Assembly (NCBI RefSeq): GCF_010119935.1
Contig: NZ_CP048209.1
Coordinates: 5,995,001-6,059,000, forward strand
Direction: 5' to 3'
Length of the DNA: 64,000 nt
From: Paenibacillus lycopersici
GTDB taxonomy: Bacteria; Bacillota; Bacilli; Paenibacillales; Paenibacillaceae
Every line of letters starts with the position of its first letter. Within the stretch, counting starts at the first letter, position 1. Below the pieces are notes generated by a model. The model was not told where the DNA came from. It saw only the letters and a program-made list of their open reading frames with translations, and did no database searches. This document shows positions 56,808 through 64,000 of this stretch, piece after piece. A program made the position numbers and the translations under genes.

Positions 56808-57767
56808 CTATTGCGAACTCGCCTCGGGCAGCGCCTGTCCGCCCTCGTGCTGCTTCAGGAACCGGTGCAGCCCGCCAAGATCCGCCGTTCCCGTGCTTCC
56901 GCCGTATGCGCCGACGGACATCGCGCCGCAGGCATTGCCGTATTTCAACGACGTTTCGACGTCGAGTCCCCGCAGGAACCCGTAGAGATAACCGGCATTG
57001 AACGAATCGCCCGCGCCCGTCGTGTCGACGGCCTCGACCTTGAATGCCGGATGATGCGTCAGCTTGCCGTCCTTCGCGGCGACGGCCCCTGCGGCGCCCA
57101 GCTTGACGACGACATGCCTGCCGAATGTCGCCATATGCCGCAAGCCTTCCTCGATGTTCGTACGGCGCGTGTAATGGAGCGCCTCCGTTTCGTTCATCAG
57201 GAATACGTCGATATGGCGCATCAAGTCGAAGATGCCTTCGTACCATTCCCCGGAATCGTCCCAGCCGACGTCGCAGGAGAGCGTGACGCCTCTCTCCTTC
57301 AGCTGCTTCACGATCGCAAGGAACGTCTCGTGATTCTCGCGGCCGCGGTAGCCCGTCAGATGAACATGCCTTCCTTGGGCGATGCGGTCCGGCTCCAGGC
57401 GGCCCAGCTCCAGTTCCTGATTGGAGCCTGCGTAAGACAGGAAGGAACGGTCCGTGTCCGGATTGAACGCGATCGAGATGCCGGTCCGGTGGATTTTGCT
57501 TGTCTCGATCAAGCTGGTATCGATTCCATATTTGGCAAACTGTTCCCGGATGAAGCTGCCGTTGCTGTCCTCCCCCAATACGCCGCTGAATGCGATGCCG
57601 AGTCCGAGCTTGGCGAGGGACAGCGCGAACAGGGCCGCCCCTCCGCCGACGTGAACCAGCATGTTCTCCACGAACACTTCCTGTCCGGGCTGCGGCACCC
57701 GGCTTTGACCCACTACCACCAAATCTATGTTGACGTCGCCGACGACCACCGCATCGAATTTCTTCAC
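56808..57767 (-). CDS. PfkB family carbohydrate kinase
   Basis: A 319-residue ribokinase-like kinase. VVVGDVNIDLVVVG opens it; VHVGGGAALFALSLAKLGL is the first PfkB signature and DTTGAGDSFNAGYLYGFL the second with the catalytic Asp. It phosphorylates a sugar or inositol-derived acid; the ligand is unclear, and iolC elsewhere already covers the classical step. GTG at 57767 follows GAGGGAG. It is 42 bp behind the LacI gene and shares its operon. Confidence 0.9.
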   Translation of the reverse strand: MKKFDAVVVGDVNIDLVVVGQSRVPQPGQEVFVENMLVHVGGGAALFALSLAKLGLGIAFSGVLGEDSNGSFIREQFAKYGIDTSLIETSKIHRTGISIAFNPDTDRSFLSYAGSNQELELGRLEPDRIAQGRHVHLTGYRGRENHETFLAIVKQLKERGVTLSCDVGWDDSGEWYEGIFDLMRHIDVFLMNETEALHYTRRTNIEEGLRHMATFGRHVVVKLGAAGAVAAKDGKLTHHPAFKVEAVDTTGAGDSFNAGYLYGFLRGLDVETSLKYGNACGAMSVGAYGGSTGTADLGGLHRFLKQHEGGQALPEASSQ

Positions 57768-57809
57768 GTCTCTCTCCCTCTTCCGCTACGCTGTATAGAA
57801 TGCTTATGC

Positions 57810-58820
57810 TTATTCGTTGCGCCTGCAGCTGTCGCGCACGACGAGCTCATGCCGCAGAATGACGTCCTGCTTCGGCGCCTTCTCCGGATGCGCGATCATC
57901 TCGATCAGCACGTTAACGGTAACCGTGCCCATCTCGCGAATCGGCTGCTCCATCGACGTCACGCGCGGCCGTACCAGCTCGGTCAGCTGGCTGCCGTCGA
58001 AGCCGATGATCGAAATATCGTCCGGAACCGCCAGACCCCGGTCGCGCACGGCGTTCATCGCGCCAACGGCCATGTCGTCGCTGACCGCGAAAACGGCCGT
58101 CGGACGAGGCTCGCAATCGAGCAGCTCCTGGATGAGCGTATAGCCGCTCTGCGTCTTGTAATCGCCGAATCGAACGCAGTCCTCTACGAGCGGAATGCCG
58201 TTGTCCGCCAATGCCTTGCAGTAGCCGATATAGCGGTTCTGTCCCGAGGTCACGTCCCGCATGTCGCCGCCGATGAAGCCGATCCGCTCGTGGCCCAGAC
58301 CGATCAGATACCGGGTCGCATCGTAAGCCGCCTCATAATCGTCGATGATGACGGAGATGAACTGCTGGTCCGGCGGCTTGACGCTGGAGAATATAATCGG
58401 AATGTCCAGCTTGCCGATCATCTCGCGGATCTCGTCGTTCAGCTTCTCGTGCATGATAATGATGCCGTCCACGCGCATTTCCTTGAACACGTTTAAGTAT
58501 TTCAGCTCTTTGTCCGTATCCTCGATGATGTTGCACACCAGGAGGTTATAATCGTTCAGGCTTGCCGTCTGCTCGATGTTGCTCAGGATGGTGGAATAGA
58601 AGCTCGATGTGACGTCCGGCACGATGACCCCGATCAAGTTCGTCTTCTTCCGCACGAGGCTTCTGGCGATATGGCTGGGCGTATAGCCCAACTCGTCGAT
58701 AGCCGATTTCACTCGCTCTTTCAGGTCGTCCTTCACGTATTTCTCGCCGTTCAATACCCGCGATACGGTCGTTACGGATACGCCGGCCTTCTTCGCCACG
58801 TCCTTGATTTTCGGCGCCAT
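57810..58820 (-). CDS. LacI family transcriptional regulator
   Basis: A 336-residue repressor. IKDVAKKAGVSVTTVSRVLNG is the HTH, SHIARSLVRKK the hinge, and NLIGVIVPDVTSSFYSTIL opens the periplasmic-binding-like sensor (DDMAVGAMNAVRDRGLAVPDDISIIGFDG later). It is encoded inside the ABC importer operon. The TGGTATCG-ATACCA-type dyads at 56493 and 62150-62229 are likely its sites. A related inducer such as an inositol derivative is likely. The ATG has GAGGCTTGG about 8 nt upstream. Confidence 0.93.
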   Translation of the reverse strand: MAPKIKDVAKKAGVSVTTVSRVLNGEKYVKDDLKERVKSAIDELGYTPSHIARSLVRKKTNLIGVIVPDVTSSFYSTILSNIEQTASLNDYNLLVCNIIEDTDKELKYLNVFKEMRVDGIIIMHEKLNDEIREMIGKLDIPIIFSSVKPPDQQFISVIIDDYEAAYDATRYLIGLGHERIGFIGGDMRDVTSGQNRYIGYCKALADNGIPLVEDCVRFGDYKTQSGYTLIQELLDCEPRPTAVFAVSDDMAVGAMNAVRDRGLAVPDDISIIGFDGSQLTELVRPRVTSMEQPIREMGTVTVNVLIEMIAHPEKAPKQDVILRHELVVRDSCRRNE

Positions 58821-58868
58821 GCGCTACCAAGCCTCCAATTCGTTCACTATCCATGCGCCCTGCGGTCC

Positions 58869-59696
58869 TCAGCTCTTGACCGCGCCCTCCATGATGCCGG
58901 CGATGAATTGACGGCTGACGACGAGGAAGACGACGATCAGCGGAACGGTCGCCATGAGGGTACCTGTCATGACCATGGAATAATCCGCTGTATGAACTGA
59001 TTTTAACTGTTGGAGCGCAATCATTAAAGTGAATTTGGAAGAATCCGTTAAAACAATCAACGGCCACAAGTAATCTTCCCATACGCCCATGAACGTCGTG
59101 ATCGCGAGGAACGCGAGCGCCGGCCGCAAAATCGGGAGGGCGATGCGCCAGTATTGGCCGAACTTGCTGCAGCCGTCGATCCGCGCGGATTCCAGCAGCT
59201 CGTTATGGATGGCGAGCGCGTACTGGCGAATCCAGAAGATGCCGAACGCCGACGCGATGCTCGGCGCGATGAGCGCCTTGTAGCTGCCGACCCAGCCCAG
59301 CGTCTTGACGATGATGAACTGAGGCACGAGCAGCATTTGGCCCGGAATCATCATCGTGGCCATCATGATGAAGAACAGCGCCCTGGAGCCCGGAAACTTG
59401 AACTTCGCGAACGTGAACCCCGTCAAGGAGTTGAAGAACAGCTGCAGCGTCGTGCTTGCCACCGCGATGAACAGCGTGTTAAGCAGGGCGCGGTAGAAAT
59501 TCATATTGTCCAGAACATGCCGATAGTTGATCGCGAAGTAGCCGCCGAAGGTCAGCTTCGGAGGGAACGCGAAGATGGCGCTCGTCTGGTTCGTCGACAT
59601 GACGACAAGCCAGTAGAACGGGAAGATCGACGCCAGCACGCCGAGGATCAGCACCGCGTGCAGCAATAGCTTTTTGAATACAATGGCCTTGCCCAT
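58869..59696 (-). CDS. Carbohydrate ABC transporter permease, MalG type
   Basis: A 275-residue permease, second of the pair. ATMMIPGQMLLVPQFIIVKTL is characteristic, and ESARIDGCSKFGQYWRIALP is the EAA loop. Six helices are predicted. GAGGTG lies 9 nt before the ATG at 59696. It is 18 bp behind the first permease gene. As with the other CUT1 importer, no ATPase is encoded alongside. Confidence 0.93.
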   Translation of the reverse strand: MGKAIVFKKLLLHAVLILGVLASIFPFYWLVVMSTNQTSAIFAFPPKLTFGGYFAINYRHVLDNMNFYRALLNTLFIAVASTTLQLFFNSLTGFTFAKFKFPGSRALFFIMMATMMIPGQMLLVPQFIIVKTLGWVGSYKALIAPSIASAFGIFWIRQYALAIHNELLESARIDGCSKFGQYWRIALPILRPALAFLAITTFMGVWEDYLWPLIVLTDSSKFTLMIALQQLKSVHTADYSMVMTGTLMATVPLIVVFLVVSRQFIAGIMEGAVKS

Positions 59697-59714
59697 CTGG
59701 CATTCACCTCGTTA

Positions 59715-60599
59715 TCAATCGTCGTTTTTGTTGAAAATCTTCCAGTTAATGAGCGACAGGATGCCGATAATGACGAACAGCACCCACGAAACGGCGGCCG
59801 CGTAGCCGTAGTTCTGGAACGTGAAGCCTTCGCGGAACATGTACAGCACGACGGTGTCCGTGCCCGGGTACGGGGACTTCGTGCCTGCCAGCACCTGCGG
59901 CTCGGTGAAGATCTGGAAGCCGCCGATCGTCGACATCATGACGGAGAACAGGATGATCGGCTTCAGCATCGGCAGCGTGATCCGCAGGAACGTCTGGACC
60001 GTCGATGCCCCGTCCAGCTCGGCCGCCTCGTACAGATCTTTCGGAATCCGCTGCAGGCCGGACAGATAGATGATGGCGTTATAGCCCATGTACCGCCAGC
60101 AGATCATCGCGGCAATGACGACGCGGGAGGCGAAAGGCGAATTGAACCACTCGATCCGGGACAGCCCGATCTTCTGGAGCAGGTAGTTGATCAGTCCGTA
60201 CTCGTTGCCGAACAGCGATTGGAATATGATAACGACAGCGACCATGGCCGTAATGTTCGGTAGGAAATAGGCGATGCGGTAAAATCCTTTGAAGCGCAGG
60301 ATGGACATGTTGATCAGGAAAGCGACGATCAGCGCGCAGATCAGCTGCGGCGCGTTGCCCATGATCCAGAGGGCGATATTGTTCACAAGCGCATGCCAGA
60401 ATGTCGGGTCCGTGAACAGGTACGTGAAATTGCCGAAGCCGACGTACTTCATCTCTCCGATGCCGTCCCACTTATGGCCGGCCAAATAGACGGAGTAGAA
60501 AATCGGGAACACGGAGAAGATCAGAAACAAGATATAAAATGGAGAAATAAACAGATACAACGCTCTGCTCTTATAGATATCTTTCAAAAGGCCTCCCAT
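59715..60599 (-). CDS. Carbohydrate ABC transporter permease, MalF/UgpA type
   Basis: A 294-residue permease. YLFISPFYILFLIFSVFPIF opens helix 1, FYRIAYFLPNITAMVAVV follows, and the EAA loop is YEAAELDGASTVQTFLRITLP. GGAGG lies before the ATG at 60599. A stem-loop at 60621-60659 separates it from the binding-protein gene. Confidence 0.93.
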   Translation of the reverse strand: MGGLLKDIYKSRALYLFISPFYILFLIFSVFPIFYSVYLAGHKWDGIGEMKYVGFGNFTYLFTDPTFWHALVNNIALWIMGNAPQLICALIVAFLINMSILRFKGFYRIAYFLPNITAMVAVVIIFQSLFGNEYGLINYLLQKIGLSRIEWFNSPFASRVVIAAMICWRYMGYNAIIYLSGLQRIPKDLYEAAELDGASTVQTFLRITLPMLKPIILFSVMMSTIGGFQIFTEPQVLAGTKSPYPGTDTVVLYMFREGFTFQNYGYAAAVSWVLFVIIGILSLINWKIFNKNDD

Positions 60600-60620
60600 G
60601 CTATTCCTCCGTTACTTGGC

Positions 60621-60659
60621 TGGGACGCGAGGAACGGCCCGCGGCCGCTCCTCGTCCCA
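60621..60659 (-). other. Stem-loop between binding-protein and permease genes
   Basis: TGGGACG and CGTCCCA pair, then GAGGA/TCCTC and CGGCC/GGCCG, around CGC. It is inside the operon and resembles the differential-expression structure in the other sugar ABC operon. Confidence 0.75.
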
Positions 60660-60700
60660 TCCGTTATTGAATGCCAAGCTTGGCAGCGGTCCCGGCCCGC

Positions 60701-61990
60701 TTAGTGGGACAGCTGTTTCTTGATTTTGTCCTGCGCTTCCTTCCACGACTTCTCCGGATCGTGCTTCTTGTCGACCGCGACGAGCGCGTCGGAGATGGCC
60801 GTGCCCGCGACCAAGTCGCGGGAATCGCTGTGCGCGATCTTGACGTCCTTCGCGGCGTCCGCGAATACGGGGCTCAGGTCTTGATCGCCGAAGAACTCGT
60901 TCTTGTTGACCATCCCCGGGCTGGAGTAGATCTCCGGCGTGGACGGGTAGTTGCCGAATTCCTTGTACGCCGTCAACAGGTTCTCCGGGCTGACGAGGAA
61001 TTGAATCAATTCATACGCTTCCTTCGGATGCTTCGTCGAGCTCAGCGCGCCGAAGAACGATCCGCCCTGGTTGCCGACGTTGCCCGGCGGATGCGCGATG
61101 TTCCATTTGCCCTTCGTGTCCGGAGCGGCGCTGATCAGATCGCCGACCGCCCATGAAGCGCCCGTGAACATGGCGATTTTGCCGTTGTTGATCGCGGCGT
61201 TCTGCTCGGAGCCGTTGGAGTACGGGAACGTAAGGCCGTCTTGATACGCTTTGACCGCCAGATCGTACGCGCTCTTCACATGCGCCTGGTCGCCGATATA
61301 GTTGCCCTGCTCGTCGAAGTACGACTTGTCGCTTTGGCCCATGACCGTGTTGTAGATGTCGACGATGTTGCCCGTCGCCGCGCCTGTCGCGTCCTTCACT
61401 TTCTTCAGCAGCGCCAGGTAATCGTCCCACGACTTCACCTGGCTGCCGACTTCCTCGGGGGTATTCGGCACGCCGGCTTTCTGCAGCAGGTCCGTGCGGT
61501 AGTAGAGCACGACCGGCGCCACGTCGATCGGCAGGCCGATCAAGTACTTATCGTCCGGCGTGGCTGCCAGCTTCCATTTCCAATCCAGGTATTGGGGTTG
61601 AATGTCCCGCGCGCCCTGGTCGTAGAGGTTCACGAATTTATCTTTGTACGTCAGCATCGAGGACACCCAGCTATCCATCGCCACGATGTCGGGAGCGTCG
61701 CTTCCGCCGACGAGCGTTGCTTTCAATTTAGTGAAATAATCGTCGCCGGACGGCAGCTTCTCCGCCTGCAGGTCGATGTTCGGAAATTTAGCTTTGGCCG
61801 CTTCGATGGTGGAGTCGGAGATGGCTCCGTTCCAATACCACAGCCTTAACGGAATTTTACCAGATGAAGCGCTTTCGTTATTGCTGCCGGTATTGGATGC
61901 CGTATTCGAACCGTTCTGGCCGCAGGCGGACAGGACAAGCATCGCACACGCCAGCAAGGCGGCGGTCAAACCAAAGGACTTTCTTTTCAT
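60701..61990 (-). CDS. ABC transporter substrate-binding lipoprotein, family 1
   Basis: A 429-residue secreted binding protein with lipobox LVLSAC (Cys at 22). A Ser/Asn-rich linker follows; then LRLWYWNGAISDSTIEAAKAKFP is the family 1 opening. ATPDDKYLIGLPIDVAPVVLYYRTDLLQKAGVP and WAVGDLISAAPDTKGKWNIAHPPG are typical middle blocks. The ATG at 61990 has GGGGGA upstream; the 29-residue longer frame lacks a site. It leads the importer operon behind three LacI operators, and likely binds an inositol or its glycoside. Confidence 0.92.
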   Translation of the reverse strand: MKRKSFGLTAALLACAMLVLSACGQNGSNTASNTGSNNESASSGKIPLRLWYWNGAISDSTIEAAKAKFPNIDLQAEKLPSGDDYFTKLKATLVGGSDAPDIVAMDSWVSSMLTYKDKFVNLYDQGARDIQPQYLDWKWKLAATPDDKYLIGLPIDVAPVVLYYRTDLLQKAGVPNTPEEVGSQVKSWDDYLALLKKVKDATGAATGNIVDIYNTVMGQSDKSYFDEQGNYIGDQAHVKSAYDLAVKAYQDGLTFPYSNGSEQNAAINNGKIAMFTGASWAVGDLISAAPDTKGKWNIAHPPGNVGNQGGSFFGALSSTKHPKEAYELIQFLVSPENLLTAYKEFGNYPSTPEIYSSPGMVNKNEFFGDQDLSPVFADAAKDVKIAHSDSRDLVAGTAISDALVAVDKKHDPEKSWKEAQDKIKKQLSH

Positions 61991-62149
61991 GGATTCGTTC
62001 CCCCAATTTTTAAAAGAATGTAGTGCATTCACATAGGATGTCTGCATTCCGCTTCCTTCAAATCCTTCCTCGATCATCTCTTCCTATTCGTCTGCAGGTG
62101 CGTTCTGCCGTCCAACCACCACCTTCGAGAAGTTCGGAACACGGCTCTC

Positions 62150-62229
62150 TGAAACCGATACCAGATTGTGAGTAAAAAACATGGAATCGATTCCAGATAA
62201 TAGGCCGTTTTACTCTGGTATCGCTTCCA
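62150..62229. promoter_or_regulatory. Three LacI-type operators upstream of the importer operon
   Basis: TGAAACCGATACCA (62150-62163), TGGAATCGATTCCA (62182-62195, perfect palindrome) and TGGTATCGCTTCCA (62216-62229) share a central CG and TGG/CCA ends. Centres are 32 and 34 bp apart, about three helical turns, so repressors could sit on one face. Confidence 0.75.
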
Positions 62230-62396
62230 TACCGCTGTGGACTTAGTATAATCGCAACCTTTCAATTTGACAATGTTTATTTTTATGTTTTTTTATGTCG
62301 AAATGCCTCGAAATGGCAGGAGGCGTCCCGATTCGATGTTCATGCAGAATTCGCTTGCACCTGGCAGGTTCGCCGCTTGCTCCGGCGGCCCGTTCC

Positions 62397-62520
62397 TCGT
62401 CGTTTCGGGCCGCCCTTGGGCAGGCTGGCCTCTCAGGCGGATCGGCCCCCAAGCGGATCGGCCCCAGACGGACCGGCCTCCCGGACGGGCCGCCCTCCCA
62501 AGCGGGCAGGCCACTCAGGC
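62397..62520. repeat. GC-rich degenerate repeat downstream of the GNAT gene
   Basis: Units related to GCGGATCGGCCCC and GGACCGGCCTCCC recur (TCAGGCGGATCGGCCC, AAGCGGATCGGCCCC, AGACGGACCGGCC). The unit length is variable. No frame is supported. It flanks the stop side of the acetyltransferase gene. Confidence 0.55.
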
Positions 62521-62527
62521 GCGCGGG

Positions 62528-63097
62528 TCATACTCCTCCGCCGAACGCATCTCCGTGAAGCGCCGCCCATTCCCGGACGAGCAGCCCCATCGCGATCAGG
62601 TCATAGCGGCGGCCTCCGCGCATAACGGCCTCGCGCAGCCTGCCCTCTTCCACGAACCCGGCTTTCTCGTAGACGCGGATCGCCGCAAGGTTGTAAGCAA
62701 TCACCTCAAGGCTGATCCGCTCCAAATTCAGCTCCAGGAACGCGTAGCGCAGCAGCATGGCGACGGCGTCCTTGCCGTAGCCCCGGCCGCGGTCTTCGGG
62801 GTCGCCGATGCCGACGGCCAGGCGCGAGGAGCGGTTGTTCCACTCGATGCCGTGAAGCGCGGCGAAGCCGATCAGCCGGTCGTCCTCGAGCGTTCGAAGC
62901 ATGAATTCGATCGTGTTCTTGCCGTTCTCGGCCTGCTCGAAGAACGCCGCCGCCTGCGGCACCGCGAATTCCGTATCCACGTTCCGCAGATATTCATAGT
63001 TTTCGGTGAACCGCGACAGCTCCGCCGCGTCGTCCGGCTGCGCCGCCGCGAACCGCAGCCGCTCGCCGCGGAATAAATCAGGGTAGGGATGGCTCAT
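62528..63097 (-). CDS. GNAT family N-acetyltransferase, RimJ/RimL type
   Basis: A 189-residue GNAT. GERLRFAAAQPDDAAELSRF opens the fold; IGDPEDRGRGYGKDAVAMLLRYAF is the acetyl-CoA loop with R-G-x-G-Y-G; and NLAAIRVYEKAGFVEEGRLRE is the RimJ/RimL late motif. The substrate is unknown (ribosomal protein N-terminus or antibiotic). GGAGG precedes the ATG. It stands alone. Confidence 0.9.
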   Translation of the reverse strand: MSHPYPDLFRGERLRFAAAQPDDAAELSRFTENYEYLRNVDTEFAVPQAAAFFEQAENGKNTIEFMLRTLEDDRLIGFAALHGIEWNNRSSRLAVGIGDPEDRGRGYGKDAVAMLLRYAFLELNLERISLEVIAYNLAAIRVYEKAGFVEEGRLREAVMRGGRRYDLIAMGLLVREWAALHGDAFGGGV

Positions 63098-63414
63098 GGC
63101 GCTTCCTCCTTCGCAAGTCGGTTACAGACAGCCGACTTTCATTATGCAAACGGCCATCTCTCAGTACTGCCAATTACGCGGGAGATGTGATTCTATTGTA
63201 GCAGGCAAGGCAGTGCCGGCGCGAGCAGACGCCGACAAGCAAGGCGCACCCGTTCCGGGACAACGCTGCCGCGGACCATGAACGAAACCGGCTCATGCCG
63301 GTTTGAGACGCTTTCGTTTGCTGCCGGCATGATATACTGGCAGGAATACCCTGTAAGTTGGCGCGGCCAAGTTAAGGCATTGCCGGAAAATACGCAGGCA
63401 AGGAGTGAAGAGTG
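63098..63414. other. Intergenic region with a hairpin
   Basis: About 317 bp. A perfect stem AAACCGGC-TCAT-GCCGGTTT lies at 63285-63304, with no T run but a possible role as terminator. TATACT near 63334 may be a -10 box for the membrane protein gene. No other gene is supported. Confidence 0.45.
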
Positions 63415-63837
63415 ATGAGAACCGTGCTGCAGATAAACGTAATCAGTATATTGTTTGCCATTCTTCTATTCGTAGAGTCCGAGCTCATGGTTAATGTATA
63501 CCGCATCGAACGAATCACCGGCGTGTCCGGCATCTCGAGAGGGGTCAGCATTGCCCAATGGGTGACTTTCATCGGCCTGACGGCGCTCTGCTTCTACTTG
63601 ACGAAATCCCGCTTCGCCGGCGGAAAAAGCAGATTCGCCGTCGTCTTGCTGTGGTTCCCCTACTATTGGGCGGGCATCCGGGGCTTCGTGGCTCTCTTCC
63701 CGATCACCAATCCTGCGGAGAGGCCGCTGCCCGGCATCGGACTCGTCATACTCGCCATGATCATCCTGTACCCCGTCTACGTTGTCGCGATCATGCTCGC
63801 AGTCTCGATCCGAAGATCCGCAAAGACCGATGCCTGA
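63415..63837 (+). CDS. Small integral membrane protein of unknown function
   Basis: A 140-residue protein with about four hydrophobic helices: VLQINVISILFAILLFVE, WVTFIGLTALCFYLTK, FAVVLLWFPYYWAGIRGFVALF and IGLVILAMIILYPVYVVAI. The C-terminus is basic. AAGGAG lies 9 nt before the ATG at 63415. I do not recognise the family; no partner gene is near. Role unknown. Confidence 0.7.
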   Translation: MRTVLQINVISILFAILLFVESELMVNVYRIERITGVSGISRGVSIAQWVTFIGLTALCFYLTKSRFAGGKSRFAVVLLWFPYYWAGIRGFVALFPITNPAERPLPGIGLVILAMIILYPVYVVAIMLAVSIRRSAKTDA

Positions 63838-64000
63838 CACGGAATCGGAGTAACCGCTCGTCAAGCCCCAACGCGAATAGGCCGCCGAGTTCCCGGCAGC
63901 CTATCGCCCTTCGCATTCGCGCCGTCAAGGTTCTCCGCGCCGATCGAACGCGTCCGGCATCGGGCATTCGGAACAGATTGCCTTATTCCCGCCAAGACCA
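63838..64000. other. End of window, no gene recognised
   Basis: A weak stem (ATAGGC with GCCTAT, near 63878-63905) is present. No start codon with a ribosome site was found. A gene may begin beyond the edge. Confidence 0.4.

Overview
The window looks like a chromosomal segment of a GC-rich Gram-positive bacterium of the Paenibacillaceae (Paenibacillus or Cohnella type). The signs are strong AGGAGG ribosome binding sites with frequent GTG and TTG starts, lipoproteins with clear lipoboxes, many ABC importer operons with AraC or LacI regulators, a T-box leader on a bacterial one-chain glycyl-tRNA synthetase, CcpA-type cre sites, and GC-rich coding DNA with AT-rich intergenic islands. Assignment to a genus is inference. 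No rRNA, CRISPR array, prophage or intact tRNA was seen.

Layout. Positions 1-1172 carry the end of a GNAT acetyltransferase and a membrane-anchored collagen-like Gly-X-Y protein. Positions 12372-1247 (minus) form one long catabolic operon: OsmC-like protein, MFS transporter, NtaA-type flavin monooxygenase, an oligopeptide-type ABC importer (binding lipoprotein, two permeases, a fused double ATPase with an odd Ala-Val-Glu-Thr linker) and a second NtaA-type monooxygenase. An AraC/GyrI-like regulator is divergent at 12717. This resembles gene sets for scavenging organosulfur or similar compounds. Positions 14335-17598 hold a VOC protein, a histidine phosphatase, an NfeD/stomatin pair and an acetyltransferase. 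Positions 17630-21898 are a mobile patch: two identical tandem insertion sequences sit in one copy of a 164 bp repeat, and a second copy of that repeat lies ahead of a frameshifted acetyltransferase. Positions 28243-23115 are a sugar ABC operon with a phytanoyl-CoA dioxygenase-like (PhyH) enzyme and an AraC regulator. A second PhyH gene, another AraC gene and a sulfatase follow.

The centre has glyQS behind a T-box, a lipoprotein, an amidoligase, a decayed tRNA-Arg(CCU), a DUF4303 gene with a small partner, a very short His-rich peptide gene with a consensus promoter, a MarR/MFS pair, a third PhyH gene, pgsA and a 31-residue membrane peptide. Positions 44761-46934 encode a VCBS-repeat protein and a Gfo/Idh/MocA oxidoreductase, divergent from an AraC gene. 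A 0.9 kb non-coding stretch with elaborate repeats precedes a GH4 alpha-galactosidase-type gene (47855).

From 61990 down to 49365 (minus) lies an inositol-type catabolic locus: sugar ABC importer, LacI regulator, PfkB kinase, aldo/keto reductase, TIM-barrel isomerase, then iolD, iolC, iolA and iolB. Four matching LacI-type operators, three before the importer and one before the iol part, tie the two halves into one regulon. The most unusual signals are non-coding: a repeat family with nested inverted repeats and compensatory changes in its palindromes, a tandem IS pair with 17-18 bp target duplications, and the peptide gene at 39599.
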